A DNA stretch of 64,000 nucleotides from Flavobacterium sp. (GTDB lineage Bacteria; Bacteroidota; Bacteroidia; Flavobacteriales; Flavobacteriaceae): positions 197,054-261,053 of the forward strand of contig JADKDN010000003.1 of the NCBI GenBank assembly GCA_016718345.1, in the 5' to 3' direction. Below, piece by piece: positions 19,312 to 28,225 of the stretch; the first letter of the stretch is position 1, and each line of letters opens with the position of its first letter. The notes below the pieces were generated by a model. That model saw nothing but the letters and a program-made list of their open reading frames with translations. It did not search any database and was not told the DNA's origin. A program made the translations under genes and the position numbers.

Positions 19312-20583
19312 TTGCAGCCTGCAACAGTAGGTTTTGCAGCTGGTGTAATCACTTCAATTCATTTTGAAAAAGCACATGATGCAGAAGATGTTGGCGAAGC
19401 TATTTTGATGCCTGGTGTTATCGATGTTCATGTACATGTCAATGAGCCGGGAAGGACAGAATGGGAGGGATTTGAAACTGCTACTCAAGCTGCAGCAGCG
19501 GGTGGCACGACAACGATAATTGATATGCCGTTGAATGCGAGTCCAGTTACAACTACCTTAGCTGCTTTTCAACAAAAATTGGAATCAACCAAAGGAAAAT
19601 TGAATGTCAATGTTGTTTTTTATGCGGGACTTGTTCCCAGAAATGTAAAAGAACTAGATGAATTATTGCCATCGGGAGTTGTTGAGTAAAATGTTTTTAA
19701 CTCATTCAGGAATCGATGAATTTCCCAATGTTACCGAAAAAGATTTGGACGAAGCCATGCCAATAATTGCCAAATACAATTTACCATTGTTAGCGCATTG
19801 TGAATTATATGAAGAAGAAGTGGCTAGTGATTTTGAAAATCATCCAACGAGTTACCAACATTATTTGGCCAGTCGCCCCAAAAAATGGGAGAATGATGCT
19901 ATAGATTTGATGATACGAATGTGTAGCAAACATAATTGTCCCGTTCATATTGTTCATGTTGCCTCTGCAGAAGCATTAGCCCAAATTGAGGCTGCAAAAA
20001 ACGAAGGTTTGCCCATTACGGCCGAGACTTGTACACAATACATCTACTTTACTGCAGAAGAAATACCTGATGCAAAAACGATTTACAAATGTGCTCCGCC
20101 CATACGTGAAAAAGCTAATAATGAACAATTAAAGCTCGCATTTACTTCTGGTGTTTTGGATTTCATGACAACCGACCATTCGCCTGCGCCACCAAGTACC
20201 AAAGAAATCGAGACCGGTAATTTAAAAAAGCTTGGGAGGAATAGCTGGAATTCAGTTCCTATTGAATGGTTCTTGGACTGCATTGAAAGATACCTTATCC
20301 ATAGAAATTTATTCCATTGGTAACATCAAAGCCAGCGGAATTCATTAAAGCTCATCAAAAAGGGACAATTGAAATTGGGAAAGATGCCGATTTTGTCATT
20401 TGGAATCCAGAGGAAAGCGCTGTTATTTCAGAAGAAGATATTCATTTTAGGTATAAAATAAGTCCTTATATCGGACAACAATTAAGTGGAATTGTATTGG
20501 AAACCATAGTAAATGGTGAGACAGTCTATAAAAATAAATCAATTAAAACTAAAAATAAAGGACAATGGCTTTTACAAAAGTAA
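19312..20583 (+). CDS. allB: allantoinase, frameshifted in at least three places
   Basis: Binuclear-metal amidohydrolase opening allantoin to allantoate. Metal ligands are visible: HVHVNEP after GVIDV, the Lys that should be carboxylated (restored GVVGVKCFLTHSGI), LLAHCEL, HIVHVASAEA and TTDHSPAP. Breaks: about 19683 (a missing G), about 20235 (G3 for G4, restored KKAWGGIAGIQ) and about 20309 (missing A). The C-terminal part (SKPAEFIKAHQKGTIEIGKD) overlaps the alc start by 19 bases. The true start is unclear: no ATG is in frame upstream of 19312, the TTG there is internal to the expected fold, and another break near 19300 is likely. Otherwise it fits the family's length of about 450. Confidence 0.9.
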
Positions 20584-21584
20584 CAGAGATATTAAAAGAA
20601 TCACCAGCATTCACACAATTAACCGACTTAGCAGCAGAGCGATTAGGAGGGAAAGTTTTATATGCTACGGATGATTTTTTTGCTGAAAAAGAAAACTTAA
20701 TTGCGCCTACCAGAGGTGTCTTTATTGCTGATAAATATACCGACAGAGGGAAATGGATGGACGGTTGGGAAAGCCGAAGAAAGAGAGTTCCAGGTCACGA
20801 TTGGGCAGTGATTCAATTGGCCACCTCGGGTAAGATTAAAGGATTTGATATTGATACTAATTTCTTTTTAGGGAATCATCCACCACATGCCTCCATAGAA
20901 GCCATTTATATTGAAAATGCAGACGGTATAACGGATTGGGATACTTTGTCTTGGAAGGAAATTTTGCCAAAATCACATTTGGATGCAGGTTCACAGAATT
21001 TTTATGAATCCAATAGCGATGCCATTTATACCCATTTGCGTTTGCATATTTATCCCGATGGTGGTGTAGCACGATTGAGAGTTTATGGTGAGGTATTTAA
21101 AAATTGGGATACTTTTGATGCTTCTCAAGAAATAGATTTGCTAGCCGCTATCAATGGTGGTCAGGCGATTGCCTGCAATGATATGTTTTTCAGCGCCATG
21201 AGTAATTTAATTATGCCCAATCGTGGAGCCAATATGGGTGATGGTTGGGAGACTAAAAGAAATAGAACTCCAAATAATAGGGATTGGGTGATTTTAAAAT
21301 TAGCTCACAAAGGGACTGTAGATCGAATTATTGTGGATACCTGTCATTTCAAGGGGAACTATCCAGACAGTTGTTCTATTGAAGCTTGTGTTGCTGATAA
21401 TGATGATGTAGTTAATAATGCTACTTGGCAAACACTTTTACCACAGCAAAAATTAAGTGCTGATTTTATTCATGAGTTTACAAAGGAGGTCAATGCAATT
21501 GGAGCGGTTACGCATATAAGACTAAATATTTTCCCTGATGGAGGAGTAAGTCGTTTAAGAATTTTCGGAAAAATCAATAGATAG
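20565..21584 (+). CDS. alc: allantoicase
   Basis: Converts allantoate to ureidoglycolate and urea. The 339-residue protein has the family's two repeated jelly-roll allantoicase domains, residues about 20-180 (TRGVFIADKY, GWESRRKRVPGHDWAVIQLA, HPPHASIEA, HIYPDGGVARLRVYG) and about 200-339 (GWETKRNRTPNNRDWVILKL, NYPDSCSIEAC, NIFPDGGVSRLRIFG). The frame is intact. Its stop TAG shares a base with the GTG start of puuD, so the two are translationally coupled. Confidence 0.95.
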   Translation: MAFTKVTEILKESPAFTQLTDLAAERLGGKVLYATDDFFAEKENLIAPTRGVFIADKYTDRGKWMDGWESRRKRVPGHDWAVIQLATSGKIKGFDIDTNFFLGNHPPHASIEAIYIENADGITDWDTLSWKEILPKSHLDAGSQNFYESNSDAIYTHLRLHIYPDGGVARLRVYGEVFKNWDTFDASQEIDLLAAINGGQAIACNDMFFSAMSNLIMPNRGANMGDGWETKRNRTPNNRDWVILKLAHKGTVDRIIVDTCHFKGNYPDSCSIEACVADNDDVVNNATWQTLLPQQKLSADFIHEFTKEVNAIGAVTHIRLNIFPDGGVSRLRIFGKINR

Positions 21585-23002
21585 TGAAAGTAAACATCTT
21601 TATTTTAGTAGTATTGTATGTAGTATATTTTGGCGTATTAATTACGCTAGGATATCTATCCTACAAGATGCCTTCCTTTTTAAAAGGTAAGCCTAATAAG
21701 TCCTCAGAAGAGAATGAAGAGATTAAAGTCACCAGTCAAAATTATATCTACACTATAATTTTATTATCAATAGTAGGGATTCTTGTGAATACCTATATTT
21801 TGGTTCAAGGCACTGCTCTTGAAAGTCACTTAATGGAATGGTTGAATATCATTATCCGTGTCATGCATATTACTTTTGGTATTGCGTGGATTGGTGCTTC
21901 GTTTTATTTTGTTTTTCTCGAGAATGCTCTCAATCGAACAGAAGATGTCCGAGAAGAATTGGCAGGAAATCTCTGGGCAGTTCATGGTGGAGGATTCTAC
22001 TATTTAGAGAAATACAAAGTGGCTCCAAAGACCATCCCAAAGGATTTGCATTGGTTCAAATACGAGGCCTATTTTACTTGGCTCTCAGGTTTTTGTTTGT
22101 TGTTCGTCGTTTATTATTTCAATGCATCGGCTTTCCTGATTGACAAGAATGTTTTAGACATAACAGCTACCGAAGGGATACTCATTGGAGTGGGATCATT
22201 TGTAGTGTCTTGGTTGATTTACGATTTAATGTGTAAATCGGCTTTAATCAAAAATCAATTGGCCTTTGCCATCATTGGTTTTATAATCCTGATTGGATTT
22301 GCTTGGTTCTACTGTCACGTTTTTAGTGCGAGAGCTGCTTATATTCATTTTGGAGCCATGATTGGAAGTATTATGGTGGCCAATGTTTTTTTCGTTATTA
22401 TTCCGTCTCAGAAGGCTATGGTAAAAGCAGCTAAATTAGGGCTTCCATTAGACCCAACTCTCGGTAAAAAAGCTTTGGCTCGTTCGTTGCACAACAACTA
22501 TTTCACATTACCTGTTTTGTTTGTCATGGTGAGCAATCACTTTCCGTCAACGTTTGGTTATGAATATCCGTGGTTGATTTTAGCGATTATATCATTAGGC
22601 GCAGCAGGAGTGAAGCATTATCTGAATTTAAAAGAGAAAAAACAACTCAATGTTTGGATTCTACCAGTTTCGGTACTGATACTTTTGTCTGCTTGTTTTA
22701 TTTCGGCGCCAAGTACCAATCCTAATGAATGTAAAAAAGAAGTTAGTATCACTGAAGTACAAGAGATTGTTCAAAAGAGATGCGTACAATGTCATTCTGC
22801 TAATCCAACAGATGACGTCTATAAAGTAGCTCCTAATGGAGTAATGTACGACACTCCAGAAGATATAGTGAAGAAGAAAGATTTGATTATGCAACGCGTA
22901 GTATTGACCAAAACTATGCCTCAAAACAATAAAACCAACATCACCGAAGAGGAAAGAAATACGATACGATGTTGGATTGAACAAGGTGCAAGCCTGAAAT
23001 AA
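21584..23002 (+). CDS. puuD: membrane urate hydroxylase with C-terminal cytochrome c domain
   Basis: The PuuD family oxidises urate to 5-hydroxyisourate in the cytoplasmic membrane, passing electrons to the respiratory chain instead of making hydrogen peroxide. The 472-residue protein starts at GTG. It has about eight transmembrane helices (first at about 5-25, last ending near 380) with His-containing helices (RVMHITFGIAWIGASFYFVF, HGGGFYYLEKYK, HFGAMIGSIMVANVFFVI). A cytochrome c domain follows, with the heme motif RCVQCHS near residue 400 and a late Met (TKTMPQNN) as likely sixth ligand. No soluble uricase is seen in the cluster, so this gene explains the step. Frame intact. Confidence 0.92.
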   Translation: MKVNIFILVVLYVVYFGVLITLGYLSYKMPSFLKGKPNKSSEENEEIKVTSQNYIYTIILLSIVGILVNTYILVQGTALESHLMEWLNIIIRVMHITFGIAWIGASFYFVFLENALNRTEDVREELAGNLWAVHGGGFYYLEKYKVAPKTIPKDLHWFKYEAYFTWLSGFCLLFVVYYFNASAFLIDKNVLDITATEGILIGVGSFVVSWLIYDLMCKSALIKNQLAFAIIGFIILIGFAWFYCHVFSARAAYIHFGAMIGSIMVANVFFVIIPSQKAMVKAAKLGLPLDPTLGKKALARSLHNNYFTLPVLFVMVSNHFPSTFGYEYPWLILAIISLGAAGVKHYLNLKEKKQLNVWILPVSVLILLSACFISAPSTNPNECKKEVSITEVQEIVQKRCVQCHSANPTDDVYKVAPNGVMYDTPEDIVKKKDLIMQRVVLTKTMPQNNKTNITEEERNTIRCWIEQGASLK

Positions 23003-23009
23003 AAAGGAT

Positions 23010-23858
23010 ATGAATTTAAGCGAGTTTAATACTTTAGATGCAGTATCTGCACGGAAGGAATTGTTTGCCTGTTGTGGTTCAAATAAATGGGCTGATGCAA
23101 TGATGAAGCATTTTCCTTTTGCTTCAGAAAAACAATTAGTGGATTTATCGGCCAAAATTTGGTATGACGAATGTCAAGAAGCAGATTGGCGTGAATCGTT
23201 TACACACCACCCCAAAATTGGCGATGTAAAAAGTTTGACTGAAAAATTTGCAGGAAAAGAACAAGCAGGTGTTGCTGTAGCGACTCAAGAAACAATTCAG
23301 TTTTTAGCAAAAGCAAATTCCGATTATGAAGCTAAAAATGGTTTTATTTTTATTGTTTGCGCTACAGGAAAATCTGCCGATGAGATGCTAGCGTTATTGT
23401 TAGACAGATTGCAAAATTCACCAGAGGAAGAGTTACATATTGCCATGGGTGAGCAACAGAAAATTTCCATCATCCGCTTTAAGAAAATGTTTCCAGATAG
23501 CGATTTCAGTTTCTTAAAAGTAAGCCAAATTACAACTCATGTATTGGATACATCCACAGGATTCCCTGGTGCAGCTATTTCCATTCGATTGCAAGCTTTC
23601 AGAAATAATATTTGGCAAACGATTGCTCAAGGAATTACCAACAACGACGGTAGAATTCCTGATTTATTACCACAAGATAAAAATCTAAAACCTGATACCT
23701 ATAAAATGGTTTTTGATACTGGAAGTTATTATGCTAAAGCCAATATCAAAACCTTTTACCCAATTGTCGAAATCATTTTCAATACTTTTGATGAAACTCA
23801 TTATCATGTTCCTTTATTAGTTAACCCTTTTGGATATAGTACTTACAGAGGTAGTTAA
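23010..23858 (+). CDS. bifunctional OHCU decarboxylase / hydroxyisourate hydrolase
   Basis: The 282-residue protein fuses two consecutive steps. Residues about 1-165 are UraD-like (RESFTHHPKIGD with the catalytic His-Pro, ETIQFLAKANSDYEAKNGFI, NSPEEELHIAMGEQQKIS), decarboxylating OHCU to S-allantoin. Residues about 170-282 are transthyretin-like UraH (TTHVLDTSTGFPGAAISIRL, then YHVPLLVNPFGYSTYRGS with the diagnostic C-terminal YRGS), hydrolysing 5-hydroxyisourate. In many bacteria these are separate genes; in the fused order here the later step comes first in the chain. It follows puuD by 7 bases. Intact. Confidence 0.95.
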   Translation: MNLSEFNTLDAVSARKELFACCGSNKWADAMMKHFPFASEKQLVDLSAKIWYDECQEADWRESFTHHPKIGDVKSLTEKFAGKEQAGVAVATQETIQFLAKANSDYEAKNGFIFIVCATGKSADEMLALLLDRLQNSPEEELHIAMGEQQKISIIRFKKMFPDSDFSFLKVSQITTHVLDTSTGFPGAAISIRLQAFRNNIWQTIAQGITNNDGRIPDLLPQDKNLKPDTYKMVFDTGSYYAKANIKTFYPIVEIIFNTFDETHYHVPLLVNPFGYSTYRGS

Positions 23859-23916
23859 AAGAGAATAGACCGAACGATAAGAGAAAAATAGAGAAAATAA
23901 ATTTAAAATAATAAAG

Positions 23917-25252
23917 ATGACGATTCCTTCTAATAAAAAAGAACAATTGTTCAACAGTTTAAGCAAAGCTAATTCGACTTTCAACGAAATTTATCCAGGT
24001 GATCGAAGCGATCGTCAGCCAGTGCATACTTTGTATGGCGGAGCAAACCTTTTCAAATCGGATGCGCCAATACTTTTAGGGCAAAGAGCCTTGGAGATTT
24101 TAGAAACGTATGCACCCAATCACGAAGTTTTTGGAAAAGCTTTTGGTTTGACAGGAGGTAATGATTTCAGTAAAAAGATTTATGATAAGGTCGTAGCCAA
24201 ATTAAAATCGGAGGCTATTGAAGATTTCCGTATCGATTTTGAAGACGGATTTGGAAACCGAAGTAATGAAGAAGAAGATGCAACCGCTGAAACTGCAGCC
24301 AAAGAAGTTGCCAAAGGGGATGAAAGAAGGAACACTTTCGCCTTTTATTGGTATCCGAATCAAGCCGTTTACCGAGGAAATGAGAGAACGCGGTTTGAGA
24401 ACCTTAGATATTTTCCTCACCACTTTAGTTAAAGAAACGGGGGGCAAATTACCAGATAATTTTGTGGTCATGTTACCAAAGGTTACCATTCCAGAGCAAC
24501 CAGAAACTTTAGCTAATTTCTTTTCCATTTTGGAAGAAGAATTAGGTTTAGCCAAAGGAACTTTGAAAATGGAGATGATGGTAGAAACTACCCAAGCCAT
24601 TATGGACATTCACGGAACCAATCCATTGTATCGATTTATAAAAGCCGCTCAAGGTCGTTGCATTGCGATGCATTTTGGAACGTATGATTATACAGCAAGT
24701 TGCAGTATCACGGCAAAATATCAAGAAATGGATCATCCTGTTTGTGATTTTGCACATCATGTCACTAAAGTAGCTTTGGCCCATACTGGAATTTGGTTGA
24801 GCGATGGTGCGACGAATACGATGCCTATTGGTCCACATCGCGGTGATTTAACTCCGGAGCAAGAAGAAGAAAACAGACAAGTGGTTCATAGAGCTTGGAA
24901 AAAAGGATACGACCATATTCGTCATTCCTTATGGAATGGCTATTATCAAGGTTGGGATTTGAATCCTGCTCAGTTCCCGATGCGTTATGCAGCGGTGTAT
25001 GCCTTCTTTTTGGAAAGTTATGATGATGCTGTTGATCGTTTGAAAACCTTTGTAGAAAAGGCAGCTCGCGCTACTTTAATTGGTGATGTTTTTGACGATG
25101 CTGCCACTGGACAGGGTCTATTGAATTATTTCCTTAGAGCATTAAATAGCGGAGCTATTACTGAGGAAGAAGTTTTGGCAACTGGATTGACTTTAGAAGA
25201 AATCAGAGGCCGTTCGTTTAAGAAGATTTTGGAGAACAGAGCGGGGAAGTAA
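23917..25252 (+). CDS. DUF6986 aldolase/citrate-lyase-like protein, frameshifted
   Basis: The joined product is about 444 residues. It has features of the HpcH/HpaI aldolase (PEP/pyruvate TIM-barrel) superfamily: IEDFRIDFEDGFGNRSNEEE (acidic metal-binding loop), NFVVMLPKVTIPEQ, KMEMMVETTQAIMDI (Glu ligand), AMHFGTYDYTASCSI and GPHRGDLTPEQ. One extra G in the run near 24316 breaks the frame between KEVAKG and MKEGTLSPFIGIRIKPF. No activity is proven for DUF6986 to my knowledge. As the last gene of the cluster it may act on the glyoxylate or ureidoglycolate end of the pathway, where no dedicated lyase is seen; this is inference. Confidence 0.8.
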
Positions 25253-25329
25253 TTTAGCATTGATTTTTAATTTAATTAGAATTTCACTTCAATTACAACA
25301 GTATAAATACAGTTTAGAGAAGTATATAA

Positions 25330-25365
25330 AAAGGCTGATGCATAGTATGTTTCAGCCTTTTTTAG
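25330..25365 (+). terminator. intrinsic terminator of the purine-catabolism cluster
   Basis: AAGGCTGA pairs with TCAGCCTT (13-base loop), followed by TTTTTT. It lies about 80 bases past the DUF6986 gene and before the dnaK promoter region. Confidence 0.8.
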
Positions 25366-25387
25366 TATATGTGGTGACAATCTCTAA

Positions 25388-25475
25388 GTGTCAACTTGTC
25401 ATATTGATTTTGTGTCAATTAGAACATTAACTGACAATTTATTGGGTTTTCTATATTGGCATAAAGATTGAATTA
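25388..25475 (+). promoter_or_regulatory. dnaK upstream region with repeated TGTCA/TGACA
   Basis: Four TGTCA-type motifs occur in 50 bases: GTCA near 25390, TTGTCA near 25396, TGTCA at 25412 and TGACA at 25432. The last two are inverted to each other. TTGGCATAAAGATTG follows at 25456-25470, about 58 bases before the ATG. The pattern suggests a heat-shock or stress promoter with an operator. I see no canonical CIRCE element. Confidence 0.35.
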
Positions 25476-25527
25476 GCGAGAGAGAGTTGTTAAAACGAGT
25501 ATACAATAAAAATTAAATATAATAAAA

Positions 25528-27413
25528 ATGGGTAAAATAATCGGAATCGATTTAGGTACAACAAACTCTTGTGTTTCTGTAATGGAGGGTAGTGAAGCTG
25601 TTGTTATTCCTAATGCAGAAGGAAAAAGAACAACACCATCTATCATCGCTTTTGTAGAAGGAGGCGAAATTAAAGTAGGTGATCCTGCAAAAAGACAAGC
25701 GGTAACTAATCCAACAAAAACGATTGCTTCTATCAAACGTTTCATGGGTCATTCTTTTTCTGAAATTACAGAAGAAGCAAAGAGAGTTCCTTATTCTGTA
25801 GTAAAAGGGGACAACAATACGCCACGTGTGGATATTGATGGACGTTTGTATACTGCACAGGAATTATCAGCTATGACACTTCAAAAAATGAAAAAAACAG
25901 CTGAAGACTATTTAGGTCAAACTGTAACTGAAGCAGTTATCACTGTTCCTGCTTACTTTAATGATGCACAACGTCAAGCTACAAAAGAAGCTGGTGAAAT
26001 TGCAGGTCTTAAAGTAATGCGTATTATCAACGAACCAACAGCTGCTGCTTTAGCTTATGGTTTAGATAAAAAAGGACAAGATCAAAAAATTGCTGTTTAC
26101 GATTTAGGTGGAGGTACTTTTGATATCTCTGTTCTTGAATTAGGAGATGGTGTTTTCGAAGTATTATCAACAAACGGAGATACGCACTTAGGAGGAGATG
26201 ATTTTGACCAAGTTATTATTGACTGGTTGGCAGACGAATTCAAAGCCGAAGAAGGAATTGATTTGCGTTTAGACCCAATGTCATTGCAACGTATTAAAGA
26301 AGCTGCTGAAAAAGCAAAAATTGAATTGTCGTCTTCTTCAGAAACAGAAATCAACCTGCCTTACGTTACAGCTACAGCTTCAGGACCAAAACACTTGGTT
26401 AAGAAAATTATCAGAGCTAAATTCGAGCAATTGTCAGATGCTTTAGTAAAACGTTCTATGGCTCCAGTGGCTAAGGCATTGAAAGATGCTGGTTTGTCTA
26501 TATCTGACATTGATGAGGTGATTCTTGTAGGAGGTTCTACTCGTATCCCAAAAATCGTTGAAGAAGTGGAGAAATTCTTTGGTAAAAAAGCCTCTAAAGG
26601 AGTTAATCCTGATGAAGTTGTTGCTATTGGAGCAGCAATCCAAGGTGGTGTACTTTCAGGAGATGTAAAAGATGTATTGTTACTAGACGTAACACCATTA
26701 TCTTTAGGTATTGAAACTATGGGTGGTGTTTTGACTAAATTAATTGAAGCAAATACTACAATTCCAACAAAAAAATCTCAAGTATTCTCTACTGCTGCTG
26801 ATTCTCAACCATCTGTTGAAATTCATGTTTTGCAAGGAGAAAGAGCGATGGCTGCTGATAACAAAACGATTGGTCGTTTCCACTTAGATGGTATTCCACC
26901 AGCACCAAGAGGAGTTCCTCAAATCGAAGTAACTTTTGATATTGATGCCAATGGTATCATCAAAGTTTCTGCAACTGATAAAGGAACTGGTAAATCACAT
27001 GATATTCGTATCGAAGCTTCCTCTGGATTAACAGCTGAAGAAATCGAAAGAATGAAAAAGATGCTGAAGCAAATGCTGAAGCAGACAAAGCGGCTAAAGA
27101 AAGAGTGGAAAAATTGAATGAGGCAGATGGAATGATTTTCCAAACTGAAAGTCAATTGAAAGAACTAGGCGATAAATTATCTGATGATAATAAAACGGCT
27201 ATCGAATATGCTCTAACTGAATTAAGAATGGCTCATCAGTCTCAAGATATTCCAGCTATTCAAAAAGCATTAGATAACATAAATGCAGCTTGGAAAACAG
27301 CTACAGAATCTATGTATGCTCAAGGAGAACAAGGTCAAGCTCAAGAGGCACAACCACAAGGTGAAGCTCAAGGAGACAATGTTCAAGATGTTGAATACGA
27401 AGAAGTAAAATAA
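25528..27413 (+). CDS. dnaK: chaperone protein DnaK (Hsp70), frameshifted
   Basis: ATP-driven cytoplasmic chaperone. It starts [20 protein letters not shown]. The nucleotide-binding domain shows [51 protein letters not shown] and [12 protein letters not shown]; the interdomain linker is [13 protein letters not shown]; the substrate-binding domain and lid follow. One A is missing at about 27056-27060 (A5 for A6), so the frame stops at 27117. Restored, it reads [20 protein letters not shown] into the next frame and ends [13 protein letters not shown], the usual charged tail. About 628 residues, normal length. An essential gene broken at a homopolymer argues for a sequencing error. Confidence 0.97.
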
Positions 27414-27436
27414 TGCTCAAATTGAGTTAATACAGA

Positions 27437-27468
27437 AAACCGAGTCAGAAATGACTCGGTTTTTTTTA
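27437..27468 (+). terminator. intrinsic terminator of dnaK
   Basis: AAACCGAGTCA and TGACTCGGTTT pair around GAAA, followed by a run of T. It sits about 25 bases after the dnaK stop. Confidence 0.92.
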
Positions 27469-27568
27469 TTTTAAAATTCACAAAAAGTTTACAATAAAAC
27501 AGAAAACATTTCTTTTCCAAATCAAATATTTTCGTAACTTTAGACAACTTTCAAATCTAAAATAAAGC

Positions 27569-28175
27569 ATGAAGAAAATACTCCTACTTTTTGTTATTTC
27601 CTCTATTTTCAACACTGTTTACAGTCAAAAAAAGAAACCTACACAACAAATTTCTTCATCTGTTTTAGCCAAATCTGATAATCTATCAGTTGAAATTGTT
27701 AAAAAGCAATCTTTGTTTGTTGATTGCCAATAAAGGAGCAATAAAAGATACGATTGTATTAAAAAATAAAGTTGATAATAGCCTGCCAAAAGAATGTAAA
27801 ATTCAATCATTTTTAGCAAAAAATGTAAAACTCTACAGCATCTCTTGGATTGAAAATAAGCTTACCGAAACCAAATTAAAAACAGAAGATGCCACAACAG
27901 TGTATACAGAACTATGTGACATAGCCTCAAAGACTAAATTACTTTCTAATGCACAAACAACCACAAAAATTAAAGAAATTCATTTTTTAGATACCAAACA
28001 AACCGTTTCTGAGACGATTCAAAAAGTCAGAAATGAAGGTTTTGTTTTAAGTTTGACAAAAGAAGGAGATGTGATTCTGAAAAATAAAACTCTAGAAAAT
28101 AAGCTCACCTATAATCCAACTGAGAATAAGTTTGTCAATGCTTCTATCTCAACTCAACTAAAGAAAAAGAAATAA
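27569..28175 (+). CDS. small secreted protein of unknown function, frameshifted
   Basis: An ATG at 27569 opens a signal peptide (MKKILLLFVISSIFNTVYSQ) followed by a Lys/Ser-rich start. The frame breaks at about 27700, at an A run, and continues in the next frame as LCLLIANKGAIKDTIVLKNK to KKKK at 28175. The joined product is about 200 residues. The C-terminal third (HFLDTKQTVSETIQKVRNEG) is predicted alpha/beta. No family recognised. It lies between the dnaK terminator and pta. Confidence 0.55.
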
Positions 28176-28225
28176 AATATTAGGTGTAACATGTTTACAT
28201 AATATCAACTGTAATATCAACTATA

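Noticed and set aside
25456..25470. Sigma-54 promoter before dnaK
   Set aside because: TTGGCATAAAGATTG has the GG but GA in place of the GC at the -12 position, and no sigma-54 activator site or context supports it.
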